Origin: Coemansia sp. RSA 922
Lineage: Eukaryota; Kickxellomycota; Kickxellomycetes; Kickxellales; Kickxellaceae
NCBI GenBank assembly: GCA_027577415.1
Contig: JANBQS010000238.1
Span: 1 to 24,999 of the forward strand
Direction: 5' to 3'
DNA: 24,999 bases
Shown here: positions 9,833 through 18,768 of the stretch, one piece after another
Numbering within the stretch: position 1 is the first letter of the stretch
Layout of the letters: every line of letters starts with the position of its first letter
Position numbers and translations under genes: made by a program
Notes under the pieces: model-generated
Seen by the model: the letters and a program-made list of their open reading frames with translations, nothing else
Told to the model about the DNA's origin: nothing
The model's database searches: none

Positions 9833-10143
9833 CACCATTCTATCTTATTTAGCATATATTTTACTCTGTGGATCTGAATACACAACCACTTTGAAATAAC
9901 TAAAATATGGAGCGCCATTAAAGTAATGCTGCACATTGGAAGCAAAATTCAGCAAGACAAACTCGCTCTTGGCAAGGCAAGAACACCTGACCACCCTGAA
10001 TCCACATGTAAAAGACAGTCAGCGGCTTTCTGAATTTTGGCAAGCTGAATGACACACCCAATCGCTGCTTTATTGTTTCAACTGCGGGAGCTTTGTCCAT
10101 TGACTGACATCATAGAAAAAAGGGGGTGAGACTTGAAAAATAA

Positions 10144-10193
10144 TTGAAAAAAGCCCTCTGACGTAAATTGTTGCCAACCAAGCTGACAGGCAG
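10144..10193 (+). repeat. Promoter direct repeat, copy 1
   Basis: It starts TTGAAAAAAGCCCTC, carries TGACGTAA at 10159-10166 and ends with CCAAGCTGACAGG. It matches copy 2, 110 bp downstream. Some similarity extends upstream (ACTTGA followed by an A tract), so the ancestral unit may be about 80-110 bp. Confidence 0.75.
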
Positions 10194-10253
10194 CAAAAAA
10201 AGAAAGACAAAAATGTTGGAGCGAGATTTAAAGTCTTGAGGAAAAAAAATATG

Positions 10254-10303
10254 TTGAAAAAAGCCCTCCAATGACGTAAATAGTCGTCATCCAAGTTGGC
10301 AGG
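10254..10303 (+). repeat. Promoter direct repeat, copy 2
   Basis: It starts TTGAAAAAAGCCCTC, carries TGACGTAA at 10272-10279 and ends with CCAAGTTGGCAGG. The TGACGTAA core is a classical bZIP (CRE/ATF-type) site, and its conservation in both copies suggests function. Confidence 0.75.
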
Positions 10304-10461
10304 TCCTTTGCACAAAAGAAAACCACGATGCCAAGCAGGAAGAGAAAGCATGCTGTGGAAACAAATGACAGAAAAATGTGCTTTCAAATGTGCCAGCTTA
10401 CCTAAGAAAAATACACCCTGGTGCTGCCACGAAAAAAGGTGGGATTTTCGGTTTTAAGAGG

Positions 10462-10469
10462 TATAAAAG
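10462..10469 (+). promoter_or_regulatory. TATA box of the orphan 160-aa gene
   Basis: TATAAAAG lies about 111 nt before the ATG at 10580, with a C/A-rich leader in between. The consensus match and position are good for a TATA-driven fungal gene. Confidence 0.65.
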
Positions 10470-10579
10470 GTGAGGAGAAAGCGCTGCCTCCTCAAAATAC
10501 TTGCAACACACTACAAACAATTTCACACTCTCCATTCCATACCTGCAACTACCCCGGCATACAAATTTGAATTTCAACC

Positions 10580-11062
10580 ATGAACTACGTAAGAATAGGT
10601 GGGTTGAGCAATAGTGAACATGGTCCACACATATTGACCAATAAGCTAGATGCAACGAGTGCGGTCAATGAACGCAAAGACATATGTTGCACTCTAGTCA
10701 GGGTACCTCATAAAGCATACTTTGAACAAGGAATGTATCTTGTTATTGCGGGAGAGGCACCTCTTGGATATGCCCTTCTTAGTAAAGTTGAGCTGAAGTA
10801 TCCAATTGTTCTATATTTCAACGCTGAAGATACAGACAAAGATGAGCCATTTGTAAGGATTTCCAAAATAATTAATGGTCAAGTGGACGAGTCATATGCC
10901 ATAAAATTATGTAAGATAAATAACTTGGAGGCAGACGGTTCGTTGAATTGCAGTGACCCAACCATCATCAATAACAATGCGTGGACCGAGCTGCTCACAA
11001 ACTTGGAGGGACAGTTTGCCACTATTGATCTATCAATCATACCAAAAGCCAGCAAGAACTAA
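10580..11062 (+). CDS. Orphan 160-aa protein, function unknown
   Basis: I do not recognise this protein. It is 160 residues, has no signal peptide or membrane helix, and is a mix of charged and hydrophobic segments such as YFEQGMYLVIAGEAPLGYAL and KYPIVLYFNAED, which look like beta strands of a small globular domain. An Asn-rich stretch (INNN) lies near residue 130. Support for a real gene is the ATG in a good context (CAACCATGA), a TATA box 111 nt upstream, duplicated bZIP-like sites further upstream, and an open frame much longer than expected in such AT-rich DNA. Codons end in A/T more often than in the housekeeping genes at the right end. An AATAAA lies about 85 nt after the stop (near 11149). 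Strong regulation rather than constitutive expression is inferred from the promoter. Confidence 0.55.
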   Translation: MNYVRIGGLSNSEHGPHILTNKLDATSAVNERKDICCTLVRVPHKAYFEQGMYLVIAGEAPLGYALLSKVELKYPIVLYFNAEDTDKDEPFVRISKIINGQVDESYAIKLCKINNLEADGSLNCSDPTIINNNAWTELLTNLEGQFATIDLSIIPKASKN

Positions 11063-12612
11063 TTGAAGCTAAAGGCTGTTGGTAACCTATGTGGTCTTTG
11101 TTGGCAACTGTTGTTTAGTACATTTGTCTAGAACACTTGCCTAGTATTAATAAATATTAGAAAAGAGAACAAAGAAATTGCAGTGCTAAGAACGACACGT
11201 CCAAAACTGCTAAAAAAAAAAAAAAAACTTAAAAGCTGGTTTCCTGGCTTCCCACTCAGGAAATAGCAACCATTCAAGAAAGCCGGCCAAGAAGGTTGAT
11301 GTGCGTATTCACCCCTAACAAGTAGTATATTGCCAATAGCGGCGCGTTATTTAGAAGAATTGCTAGGAATAGATTTTTAAAGCTTTACAGCACTCTCTGT
11401 GACCAAGGCAAATGCCATATCATGCTGAGACGCGGCATAAACACCGGTGAGAGATTGGAGTTAGTCTTCCAGCCCTTGGCAATAACAGCAAGAGAATAAT
11501 ATCATGTGGTGCTAGCATGTATTTCTTTTCTGGTGAGCAATCGTCCTGACAGTACTGCATGACCATAGCATGCAACCATGGGTTCAGCCCGGTTGAACAA
11601 TCGACCAGGATAGAGTGATTGGGTAAGGTTAGGTAGTGACTTTAGCTGCATGGAGCAAGGAGGGCAGTGACAAGCAAAACTGGTGTATAAGACGATGACC
11701 AGGCAATTTCATTAGTGTCTTTGTCTCTCACAATCTTTGGATTCGTGAGTAGTGGCCAAGAAGGTATGGATCATCTGTTACAATTGAGTCTGGCAGTCCC
11801 AGTGCGTGTATACAATCCACATTTATTTCACCACTATTATTCTCACTGGAAGTGCAGCGGCCGAATACACCAGGCTGAGCAACAGAGTACAGAATATTGG
11901 CTAATCCTCTGCCGGCTATAAAGGCAGGGCAGGAGTTGTAGATTTAGTCGCCAGTGACTACAGATTCAAGAAACTCTAACAAAGACAGGAAATTGCACGC
12001 TGCAATATGCTCTACTAGACGATGCAGGGCAACCAGATCAGTGACCATCCAAGCCGAGCATAAGCCAGCTCAGATCGAGCTTGCATCTAGAAAAACAAGC
12101 TACCCTTGACGTTGCTTCCTTCGGGTCAAAGACTATAGTTACCTCGTGGAGTTCCAGAATAGTTTCTGATACGCAACCCAGATATAATCACTAACTTTTT
12201 GCACATTCCATAAATGACAGAAAATTAGAGCTGGCGTGGATGGGTCATGTATTAAGGCAGGAGACACTTGAAGTGCTTTGAATCCTTTAAAATGGCCGAG
12301 TAAGCAACTTTTCTATTTTTCTAGCTTATATTCTTTAATGATCTGCATCCGTTCTCAATATTAGATTACTAGAGGTGCAAGTAGACACTGACACGTCCGC
12401 ACACGCACACAAGCTCTTGGAGAAGACTTGGTCAGTAGCAAAAGGCTGCTTTGAAATTCGAAAGAATCCTTTTGGCGTCCTGCCGCTTTGAAGAAAATGC
12501 TTTGAGTGGGAACCTGTTGAGCATGGCATTTCTCTGAAACAGACAAAATTCCTCGAGACAGTGCACAAGCGCCTTCTTCTCTACATTTATTTTATTATTC
12601 CAATTTCTGAAA
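11063..12612. other. 1.55-kb spacer with no intact gene, possible transposon debris
   Basis: No long open frame is present. A poly-A run lies at about 11213-11226. Two coding-like fragments stand out on the plus strand. The first is about 11975-12169, interrupted by TGA at 12107. The second is 12183-12281, whose translation includes WMGHVLRQ, a pattern like the end of LINE-type reverse transcriptases (W-x-GHV-x-R). Neither is long enough to call. A minus-strand frame at 12335-12568 has no recognisable content. The last 50 nt are T-rich leader of the peptidase gene. Confidence 0.4.
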
Positions 12613-15600
12613 ATGTTACGACTGCTACATTATGCTCTTCTTGCGGTGTTTTGCATTGTAAGCTATTTTCTGGTGCGCACCGGCCAAGAAAATGGCCCAA
12701 CGCCTCAGCTTCTTCCAATGGAAGCCTTCAACAACTACAAATCCGCTGACTGGAGGACTAGCTTTGAGTCCAAGCTAACAGTCGAGTCTTCATTGCTGTA
12801 CGAAGAGTACACTGGTCACATTGAAAAGTCAGGCAATGACCAGCACCAGTACAGACTTATTCGCCTGCCAAACAACCTCACCGCACTTTGTGTTCAAGAT
12901 GTAGAGGCCAAGGAGGCTGCTGCCTCGCTGAGCGTTAATGTTGGCTCAAATGCTAACCCCGCCGAACTACTTGGTCTTGCGCATTTTCTTGAGCACATGT
13001 TGTTTCTGGTAAGTACTGAGTGTTAACTGTGAAGAGCTTGTAAACGGGACAAAATGTACTAACCATTCTTTATTAACTAATGCTCAATTGATATGTAGGG
13101 TACTGAAAAGTATCCTGATGAGGGAGAATATGACGTGTACCTTTCCAGCCACTCGGGCTCAAACAATGCTTACACGTCGTTCACTGAAACTAACTATCAC
13201 TTCTCCGTAGAAAATGGTGCCTTGGAAGGCGCACTTGACCGGTTTGCGCAGTTCTTTATTTCGCCACTGTTCAATAAAGACCGCGTTGACCGTGAGCTCA
13301 ATGCAGTCGATTCAGAGCACAAGGGAAATTTGCAATCTGACTCCTGGCGCTTCTATCGACTTATGAGTAGCATTTCTAATACTAAGCACCCTTTTTCCTG
13401 GTTCTCAGCAGGAAACACGGAGACGTTAAAGGGTGCTGCTGAGGAACTGGGCTTGGACTTGCACGAGGAGCTGATAAAGTTCTACCACAAGTACTATTCA
13501 GCAGATGTCATGCGTCTAGTAGTGGTTGGAAACCACAGCTTGGATGTTCTATCTGAGTGGGTGGCGTCAAAGTTTTCTGACGTCAAAAGCAAGGGAAATA
13601 CTAGACCTGTGGTTGATGGCCACCCCATTGGCAAGGCCGAGCTAGGAAAGCTTATTCACTACAAGACTGTTCGTGAAAAGTACGAGCTCGAATTGCAATT
13701 TTCCCTCCCAGACCTCAAGTCGACATATGGAGAAAAGCCCTTTGATTATATTAGCACTTTAATAGGTCATAGGGAGCCAGGGTCGATTTACTCGGTGTTG
13801 CGCAAGAATGGTTGGGCCACTGCTATTTTTGCTGGTTCTGACGGCTTGCTTTATGACGGTTTCAGCACTTGCTTTATTGGTGTTACCGCCATGCCCGAAG
13901 GACTGGAGAACTACGAAGCCATTGTGAGCATCATATTTGGGTACATTAACATGCTAGTGGAGAGCGGTCCTCAAGAGTGGTACTATCAAGAGCTAGCACT
14001 TACTAGCAAAGCCGAGTTTGATTTCAAGAAAAAAGTGGATGCCGAGAACTACGCTGTGAGCCTTTCAAGCGAAGGGCTTAGCCAAAATATACCACCACAT
14101 CAAGTACTGTCCCACGGCTCTCTACATACTGGATTCAATGCAGACCTCATTTCAAAGTGCCTAAGCTACCTCAACCCCAGTAACTACCGCCTGTTTATTG
14201 GTGCGCAGGAGCACAAAGCAGTAGAGTGCAAGCTAGAGGAAAAGTACTACGGAGTTCTCTACCATATTGCCGATCTGCCTTCTCGCTTGACTTCTGATGT
14301 AAAGTGTAGCCCAAGCGTTGCCAAGATGCTACACTTGCCTAGCCGTAATATCTATTTACCAGGAAGCTTGTCGGTTACCAAGCCAGTCACTCCTGTAGAT
14401 AAACCAGCAGTGGAACCTGTGCTTCTCAGGAAGAACGACAAGTTTGAAGTTTGGTTCAAGCAAGATGACCAATTCTTTACGCCTCATGGGCATATTGGCC
14501 TAACCATTAGCTTCGAATATGTGGACAATTCGCCAGTCAACCACTTGCTATCAACTCTATTTTGCAGCCTAGTATCGGCTGAACTACAAGAGCAGCTGTT
14601 TAGCGCATTGCTGGCCAACAATAACTTTTATGTGACTGCAAGAGAAGGCTCAATCAATGTTGATGTAACTGGGTTTAGCAGTGGACTGCCAACTCTGCTA
14701 AAGACAGTACTGCAAAAGCTAAAGACCTTCAAAGTTGATGCCCAGCAGTTCTCCATTTACCGGGATAAGATTGAGCGGATGATTCAAAGCCAAAGGCAGA
14801 ATAATCCTTTATCACTTCTTTACAGGCAATTGGGCGCTGTCAATGTGGTTCCTGCATTTGACCTGGAGATGCTGGAAGGAGCACTAAAGGATATGACTCT
14901 AGATGGGCTTCAGAAACATACTGAGCTGCTATTTAGCAAGGCCTATGTGAAGATGCTAGTGTCTGGAAACTATGACCAGTCAGTGGCACTTGAAGCCAGC
15001 AACCAGGTACTAGATATTCTGCAGTTCCAGCCGGCTTCAAGATCCTCAATTAATGTTCATCGCATACTTGACATTGAACCAGGATATTATACCCAGATTG
15101 TGCCAATTAGCGACCAAAAGTGCTTGAACAGTGCTGTGGTATGCACGTTCTACTGCGGATCAGTATATGATACTTGAGATGGGGTTATACTTCACATATT
15201 AAGGAATATGGTTCATACTGCGTTCTTTGCACAGTTGAGGACTTCTGAGCAGCTAGGTTACAGAGTCGGGGCAGGATCGAATTCCAACAAAAACGGAAGG
15301 ACAATGCTCGAGTTTATCATAGAGGGAGAAAGTAATCCAGCATATGTAACTCAGCGCATCAACCAGTTTATTTGCCAATACTGGCAGAAGCTGCAGGAAC
15401 TAACTGTAGAGGAGTTTGAACTGTCAGTGCAGTTGCTAATCAGCGTTAAGCAAGAGAAACTAAAGTCGATTGATGAAGAGTTTTCCCAGCTGTGGGGTCC
15501 TATCACCTCTGACAAGTACAAGTTTGACAAGGGGAATGAAAACATGGAGCATCTCAAGCAGTTGAGCAAGGATGACTTGCTTGTATTCTGGGACAAGTAT

Positions 15601-16176
15601 GTCAACGAAGACACTGCACAGGGCTACACACGACTTGACATGCAAATGTCATCTGCCAAGACCTGGCAGCCAACAGCTGAAGAGTTTGAAATGTATCCAG
15701 GCACAGTGATTGCCTTGTACGGATCCTTGCACTCTGAAGGTCACACAAGTCTGAGCATTGTGGATGTTCAGTCCTTTGTATTATTGGCAGATGCATCAGG
15801 CAGCATTGAATCACTGCTTGCTGAACTAAGCAAGCTTTATGTGACCAAGCAGATGCCGTCTGTGTCAAGCAAAGTGACTGATGTGACTAATACCACTGTT
15901 GTCAATGTAGAGGGGCCAAGAATCATATTCGAGAGCTTGTCAAAGATTGCAACTGCCCTGCAAATGGCTATTAGCAGTGCTAACAAGGCACCCAAATTTG
16001 TGATGCTCAGCAAGACAAACTTTGCCAACATTGACATGAAGCAATTGCCAGAGGGAATTTGGCTTATTAATGACTATAAGCGATTCCAGCAGACGCAGGC
16101 ACTTCATGGCATATTAGTTCCCTCGTGCAAGCTGGTTCCACTCATCGCAGAGTCGGCTCAGGCAGATAACAATTAG
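12613..16176 (+). CDS. Membrane-anchored M16 zinc metallopeptidase (insulysin/Ste23-type), with one intron and one in-frame TGA
   Basis: Exon 1 is 12613-13008 and exon 2 starts at 13099. The frame then runs to the TAG at 16174-16176, about 1157 codons in all, close to insulysin length plus an N-terminal anchor (hydrophobic residues 4-21). The inverted zinc motif is HFLEH (H124, E127, H128), followed across the splice junction by MLFLGTEKYP. The third ligand is E205 in NAVDSEH. YYSADVMRLVVVG and HPFSWFSAGN are further family hallmarks. The C-terminal half keeps LRTSEQLGY, equivalent to the substrate-contacting Arg/Tyr pair of human IDE (here R846 and Y853). TGA at 15175-15177 (codon 825) interrupts otherwise continuous homology with no gap, so a normal product would be truncated to 824 residues without that segment. 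A 96-nt in-frame GT-AG pair (15139-15234) could skip the stop but would delete conserved residues. These enzymes degrade peptides; here this would be in the secretory pathway or at the membrane. Confidence 0.88.
13009..13098 (+). other. Spliceosomal intron in the M16 peptidase gene
   Basis: The intron is 90 nt with GTAAGT at the 5' end and ATATGTAG at the 3' end, and CTAA-type branch candidates (TACTAAC near 13057, CTAAT near 13077). Removing it joins MLFL to GTEKYP in phase, which is the conserved order in M16 enzymes. It contains an in-frame TAA, so splicing is needed. Confidence 0.92.
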
Positions 16177-16489
16177 CACTTGGAGTAATACACTTGCCAA
16201 AGTAGTTGATATGCATAGTTTTTTTAACCCTTCATCGTATTAGCATTATTAGACCCTGATAGCTAGTTAAAAAATGTATAGACAGCTTTGATTTTGCCCT
16301 CTGTCAAACAGCAAGCAGTGCAAATGAGGTGCATGCACTTTAAAATCCTCCATATTGATGGCCACCGTCAGTTGGACCTAGGACCTAGTTTGCATACCTA
16401 AAGTGGTTAGCATATTACACGGAGCGATAACACTATCAGAAAAATATTGTTGTTAATTGGTAGTCATGGTGGTTGTTTAGGCAGATTCA
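16177..16489. other. 313-bp spacer after the peptidase gene
   Basis: This holds the 3' end of the peptidase gene and, on the other strand, the tail of the Fanzor-like relic. A short tandem duplication (GACCTA twice) occurs near 16374-16387. Nothing else was recognised, and no clear terminal repeat of a transposon was seen. Confidence 0.4.
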
Positions 16490-16707
16490 TTACGTGAGCG
16501 CTTGGCCGGCAGCAGAGTACCAGAGGTCGAATTGTTTCTGCAAGTAGAACGTAGCATCATCAAAAAAGTACTTGCAGGCACAGGCTGTCGTAGCCCTAGC
16601 TGCACCTCTAGCTTTTGCAGCTCTTGTAGTGCCTCTAGCTCTTGCATAGCCTCTAGCAGTTGTAGTTGTTGTAGCAGTCGTAGTAGCCATAGCTGCCAAA
16701 GCAGCAG

Positions 16708-16770
16708 CTGCCTCTGCCTCTGCCTCTGCCTCTGCCTCTGCCTCTGCCTCTGCCTCTGCCTCTGCCTCTG
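16708..16770. repeat. Hexanucleotide microsatellite (CTGCCT)10.5
   Basis: CTGCCT is repeated ten times plus CTG. On the minus strand, in the frame of the Fanzor-like relic, it encodes an alternating Ala-Glu tract. The units are identical, so the expansion or homogenisation is recent. Confidence 0.95.
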
Positions 16771-17504
16771 CTGCAGCACGCCTATGCTCGTTATGCCAAA
16801 ACACCTCAGGTACGTCGCCATGCTTGATATAATACTTGACAATGCATCAGAAGTTTGACACAGCAGCCATATCACGGTTGAATACACATGGCTCAGAGAT
16901 AGTCTTGTTGTCACCATTGGTTTGCTCATATCTACAGATTTGACACTGCAAAAAACCATGGCACAGCATATGAGGGCTTCTCTGGTGTTGGTAAGGCCGC
17001 AGGTTCCGGATCCACTTGAACTTCTCAAGCTTGCCATCACAATTGTGACGGATCTTGGAGGTGTGATACTCATTAAACAGGTATGCCGGAAAGCCGAATT
17101 TCTTGAACTTTTTGCACCAGCTGCAACCCCAAATAAGTACATGATTGCAAACCATCAATGCGGACCAGTTCCCACAGACCATGATAAGATCATTGCCAAA
17201 CTTTCGGATTATGTTGCACTTGAGACATTCGTCGGCTTGCTGCTAGTTGATGAATGCATTGAGCTTCAGCTTGCAGTGGAATGGATAGTCGCATGCTACG
17301 TGGCCATGCTTCTTGTGGATTTGGTGCATCGACTTGGTATGCATAGTCATAGTCTTGGAATAAACCTGCCTAAGTGCATTCCAGACCCGTGGAGAGGCAG
17401 GCCCTCAACATTCAACAGGAAGTGTGAGTACAAGATCATTGAATCAATGTGGATATGTCCTGGAGTAAATGACATGTGCAAAGGGCAGCACTGATATACC
17501 TTAC

Positions 17505-17523
17505 GCTGCTGCTGCTGCTGCTG
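17505..17523. repeat. Short (GCT)6 trinucleotide run
   Basis: Six GCT units. Read on the minus strand in the frame of the Fanzor-like relic, this gives a Gln run (QQQQQQ) just upstream of the MSFTPGH segment. Confidence 0.8.
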
Positions 17524-17646
17524 GGGCACATCCTGGTTAGGACACTGGTGACCACGCCGTGCTTTAAACACCTGTCTACACTTAAGCCTGTTTGCACGTT
17601 TGCGCTGGTTCTTCTGTTGAGATTAGGCAGGACGGCGCTTTGGCAT

Positions 17647-17999
17647 ATGAGAGTGCAGAAAGCCCTAATCCGATAAAGGAAGAGTTCTCATCAGAGGACT
17701 TGTAGTTATTAGGTTTTTATCAAATGTTGTAGTGCAGGAGAAGTATTTGAAGGCAGGGCAGTGCCCTATGTGTGCCAGCTGGAGATACTCCTCAGCAAGA
17801 AATAAAATCTTTATTCACATATTCTTCACAAATAATCTATTCTGCTATAACCACTATCACGTAACATAAAACTACTTGTATACCTATGTATAGATCCTGA
17901 TAATAACAAAAAGAACAACCTGGCTATCCATGTCTGGCCCCGTGCTTAAGACATGACAGAAAGCACTGACATTACCTGTCAGGAGTGGTTATATTAAAG
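17647..17999. other. 353-bp spacer between the Fanzor-like relic and the 131-aa ORF
   Basis: An inverted pair AATAAA...TTTATT at 17801-17815 gives a polyadenylation-type signal on both strands, about 190 bp downstream of the minus-strand 131-aa ORF. No gene was recognised, and no transposon end was identified. Confidence 0.4.
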
Positions 18000-18395
18000 C
18001 TAGCAACTAGAGGGTGTAAAGGTGCAAGCTCCGCCTTTATTTTGGGTTACGTTAGCTGTAAGACAAAAGTAGACGTAGAGAGGCTCTTTACAAACTTCAG
18101 CATCCTCTACCATTGCATCAAACATATCCGCGTGAGCAAAAATAAAACACACAGGCATGTTGATGGCATTAGTACTGATAGAACAATTTGTCATATTACT
18201 CTCAACCTTATTATCGCTGCTTACAATGAAAAGAGATGTTTTAGTATAGTACGTATGACTTGCCCCTAAATCCGACATCAAATCATCTCCAGCTTTCTTA
18301 TACGTTTTTCCAGTGCAATTCTGGTTATGGGCAATATCCGATTGAACATCCCAATTCACTACATGCATTACAGGACACTTGGTAATATCATCCAT
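18000..18395 (-). CDS. Orphan 131-aa cysteine-containing protein, function unknown
   Basis: I do not recognise this protein. It has 131 residues with eight Cys (including KCPV, QNCTG, TNCSI, VCFIF, VCKEP, YFCL and a C-terminal SSC) and three N-x-S/T sequons. That composition suggests a secreted or disulphide-stabilised protein, yet no signal peptide follows the ATG at 18395. The sequence TTTTTATTCTCAG just upstream could be a 3' splice site, in which case a first exon with a signal peptide might lie further upstream. A TATAAAA box lies about 110 nt before the ATG, the same spacing as in the orphan gene at 10580. It could also be a non-coding open frame. Confidence is limited. Confidence 0.45.
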   Translation of the reverse strand: MDDITKCPVMHVVNWDVQSDIAHNQNCTGKTYKKAGDDLMSDLGASHTYYTKTSLFIVSSDNKVESNMTNCSISTNAINMPVCFIFAHADMFDAMVEDAEVCKEPLYVYFCLTANVTQNKGGACTFTPSSC

Positions 18396-18504
18396 TACTA
18401 GTAGAGGTACTGAGAATAAAAACTAGTTAAGAGCTGCTGTTTTTGTTTGAAAATAATAGTGTTGTGAAGAGAGAGAGAAAAGGAATGGCATCCACAGGCA
18501 AGCA

Positions 18505-18511
18505 TTTTATA
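18505..18511 (-). promoter_or_regulatory. TATA box of the orphan 131-aa gene
   Basis: TATAAAA is read on the minus strand about 110 nt upstream of the ATG at 18395, followed by a CT-rich stretch as in many fungal leaders. Confidence 0.5.
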
Positions 18512-18620
18512 CTACACTTGGAGGGGGTGGCCACCGAAACAGGAGCGAGTGAGAACAGTGACAGAAAGCATTTCCCAACATCTTATTTACATCATTAATG
18601 GCATCTACGTCATTGTTGCC

Positions 18621-18660
18621 GTCATCATTGTCATCATAGTCGTCATAGTCGTCATAGTAG
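18621..18660. repeat. Imperfect 9-bp tandem repeat (GTCRTCATA)
   Basis: Units such as GTCATCATT, GTCATCATA and GTCGTCATA follow each other. On the minus strand they read as an Asp/Tyr-rich tract (YYDDYDDYDDNDD) that follows directly after a splice-acceptor-like TTTTTTGCAG. It may therefore be either a plain microsatellite or part of an unrecognised terminal exon (18662-18507). Confidence 0.7.
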
Positions 18661-18768
18661 TGCTGCAAAAAAGGGGGGGGAAACAAAGAATAAAGAAAAA
18701 ATAAGGCTGAATGAGGAAAAAAAAAACATGTTGAACTGCTGAACCGTGGGCAGACAAAGCTGCGAGTT

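Larger units (their letters stand above)
9833..10579. promoter_or_regulatory. 747-bp upstream region of the orphan 160-aa gene
   Basis: The first part must contain the 3' end of the kinase-like gene. From about 10120 onwards there are two related repeats with TGACGTAA cores, then A-rich tracts, then a TATA box at 10462. The minus-strand open frames here are Phe/Leu-rich products of A tracts and are not taken as genes. Confidence 0.55.
16490..17646 (-). pseudogene. Decayed Fanzor-like (eukaryotic TnpB-type) RNA-guided nuclease relic
   Basis: The minus strand carries consecutive fragments of one protein. A basic start (MPKRRP, ATG at 17646) is cut by TAA. A second piece contains MSFTPGHIHIDSM, where a RuvC-I D-P-G would be expected. 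After a frame change, RVWNALRQVY through LKLNAFIN (17404-17246) ends at TAG 17245-17243. The best piece (17182-16847) has GNWSA, then LFNEYHTSK (Glu at 17071-17069), GKLEKF, RPYQHQRSP, CHGFLQCQIC and NRDMAAVSNF (Asp at 16873-16871). E-Y-x-T-S-K before a Cys cluster, then NRD-x-AA-x-x-NF, is the layout of the zinc-finger and RuvC-III region of Fanzor/TnpB proteins. The first Cys after TSK seems to have become Arg. TGA at 16849-16847 cuts the frame before a continuing tail (DVPEVFWHNEHRR, then Ala-Glu repeats) that ends at TAA 16492-16490. Multiple stops, a frameshift and lost residues indicate a dead copy. The family assignment is from motif pattern only. Confidence 0.6.

Noticed and set aside
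10070..10655. Minus-strand Phe/Leu-rich open frames opposite the orphan gene promoter
   Set aside because: They are the reverse reading of A-rich repeats and of the 5' end of the plus-strand gene; no known motif.
11571..11620. Possible tRNA T-arm (GGTTCAGCCC-like sequence)
   Set aside because: No matching acceptor stem, D-arm or anticodon arm could be built around it.
15175..15177. Reassigned TGA codon (Trp) or selenocysteine as the general explanation for in-frame TGAs
   Set aside because: Intact genes (MFS at 1204 and the F-box-like gene at 7341) end with TGA, and the interrupted genes also show TAG stops and frameshifts, so simple decay or error fits better.
16502..16858. Plus-strand Cys/Ser-rich open frame across the hexamer repeat
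   Set aside because: The Cys-Leu pattern is the reverse reading of the Ala-Glu repeat of the Fanzor-like relic. It has no independent support.
16477..17142. Long minus-strand frame (221 codons) overlapping the Fanzor-like relic
   Set aside because: It is the shifted frame; the conserved EYHTSK and NRDMAA motifs are in the other frame, and this one gives only Arg/Gln and Leu/Gln repeats.
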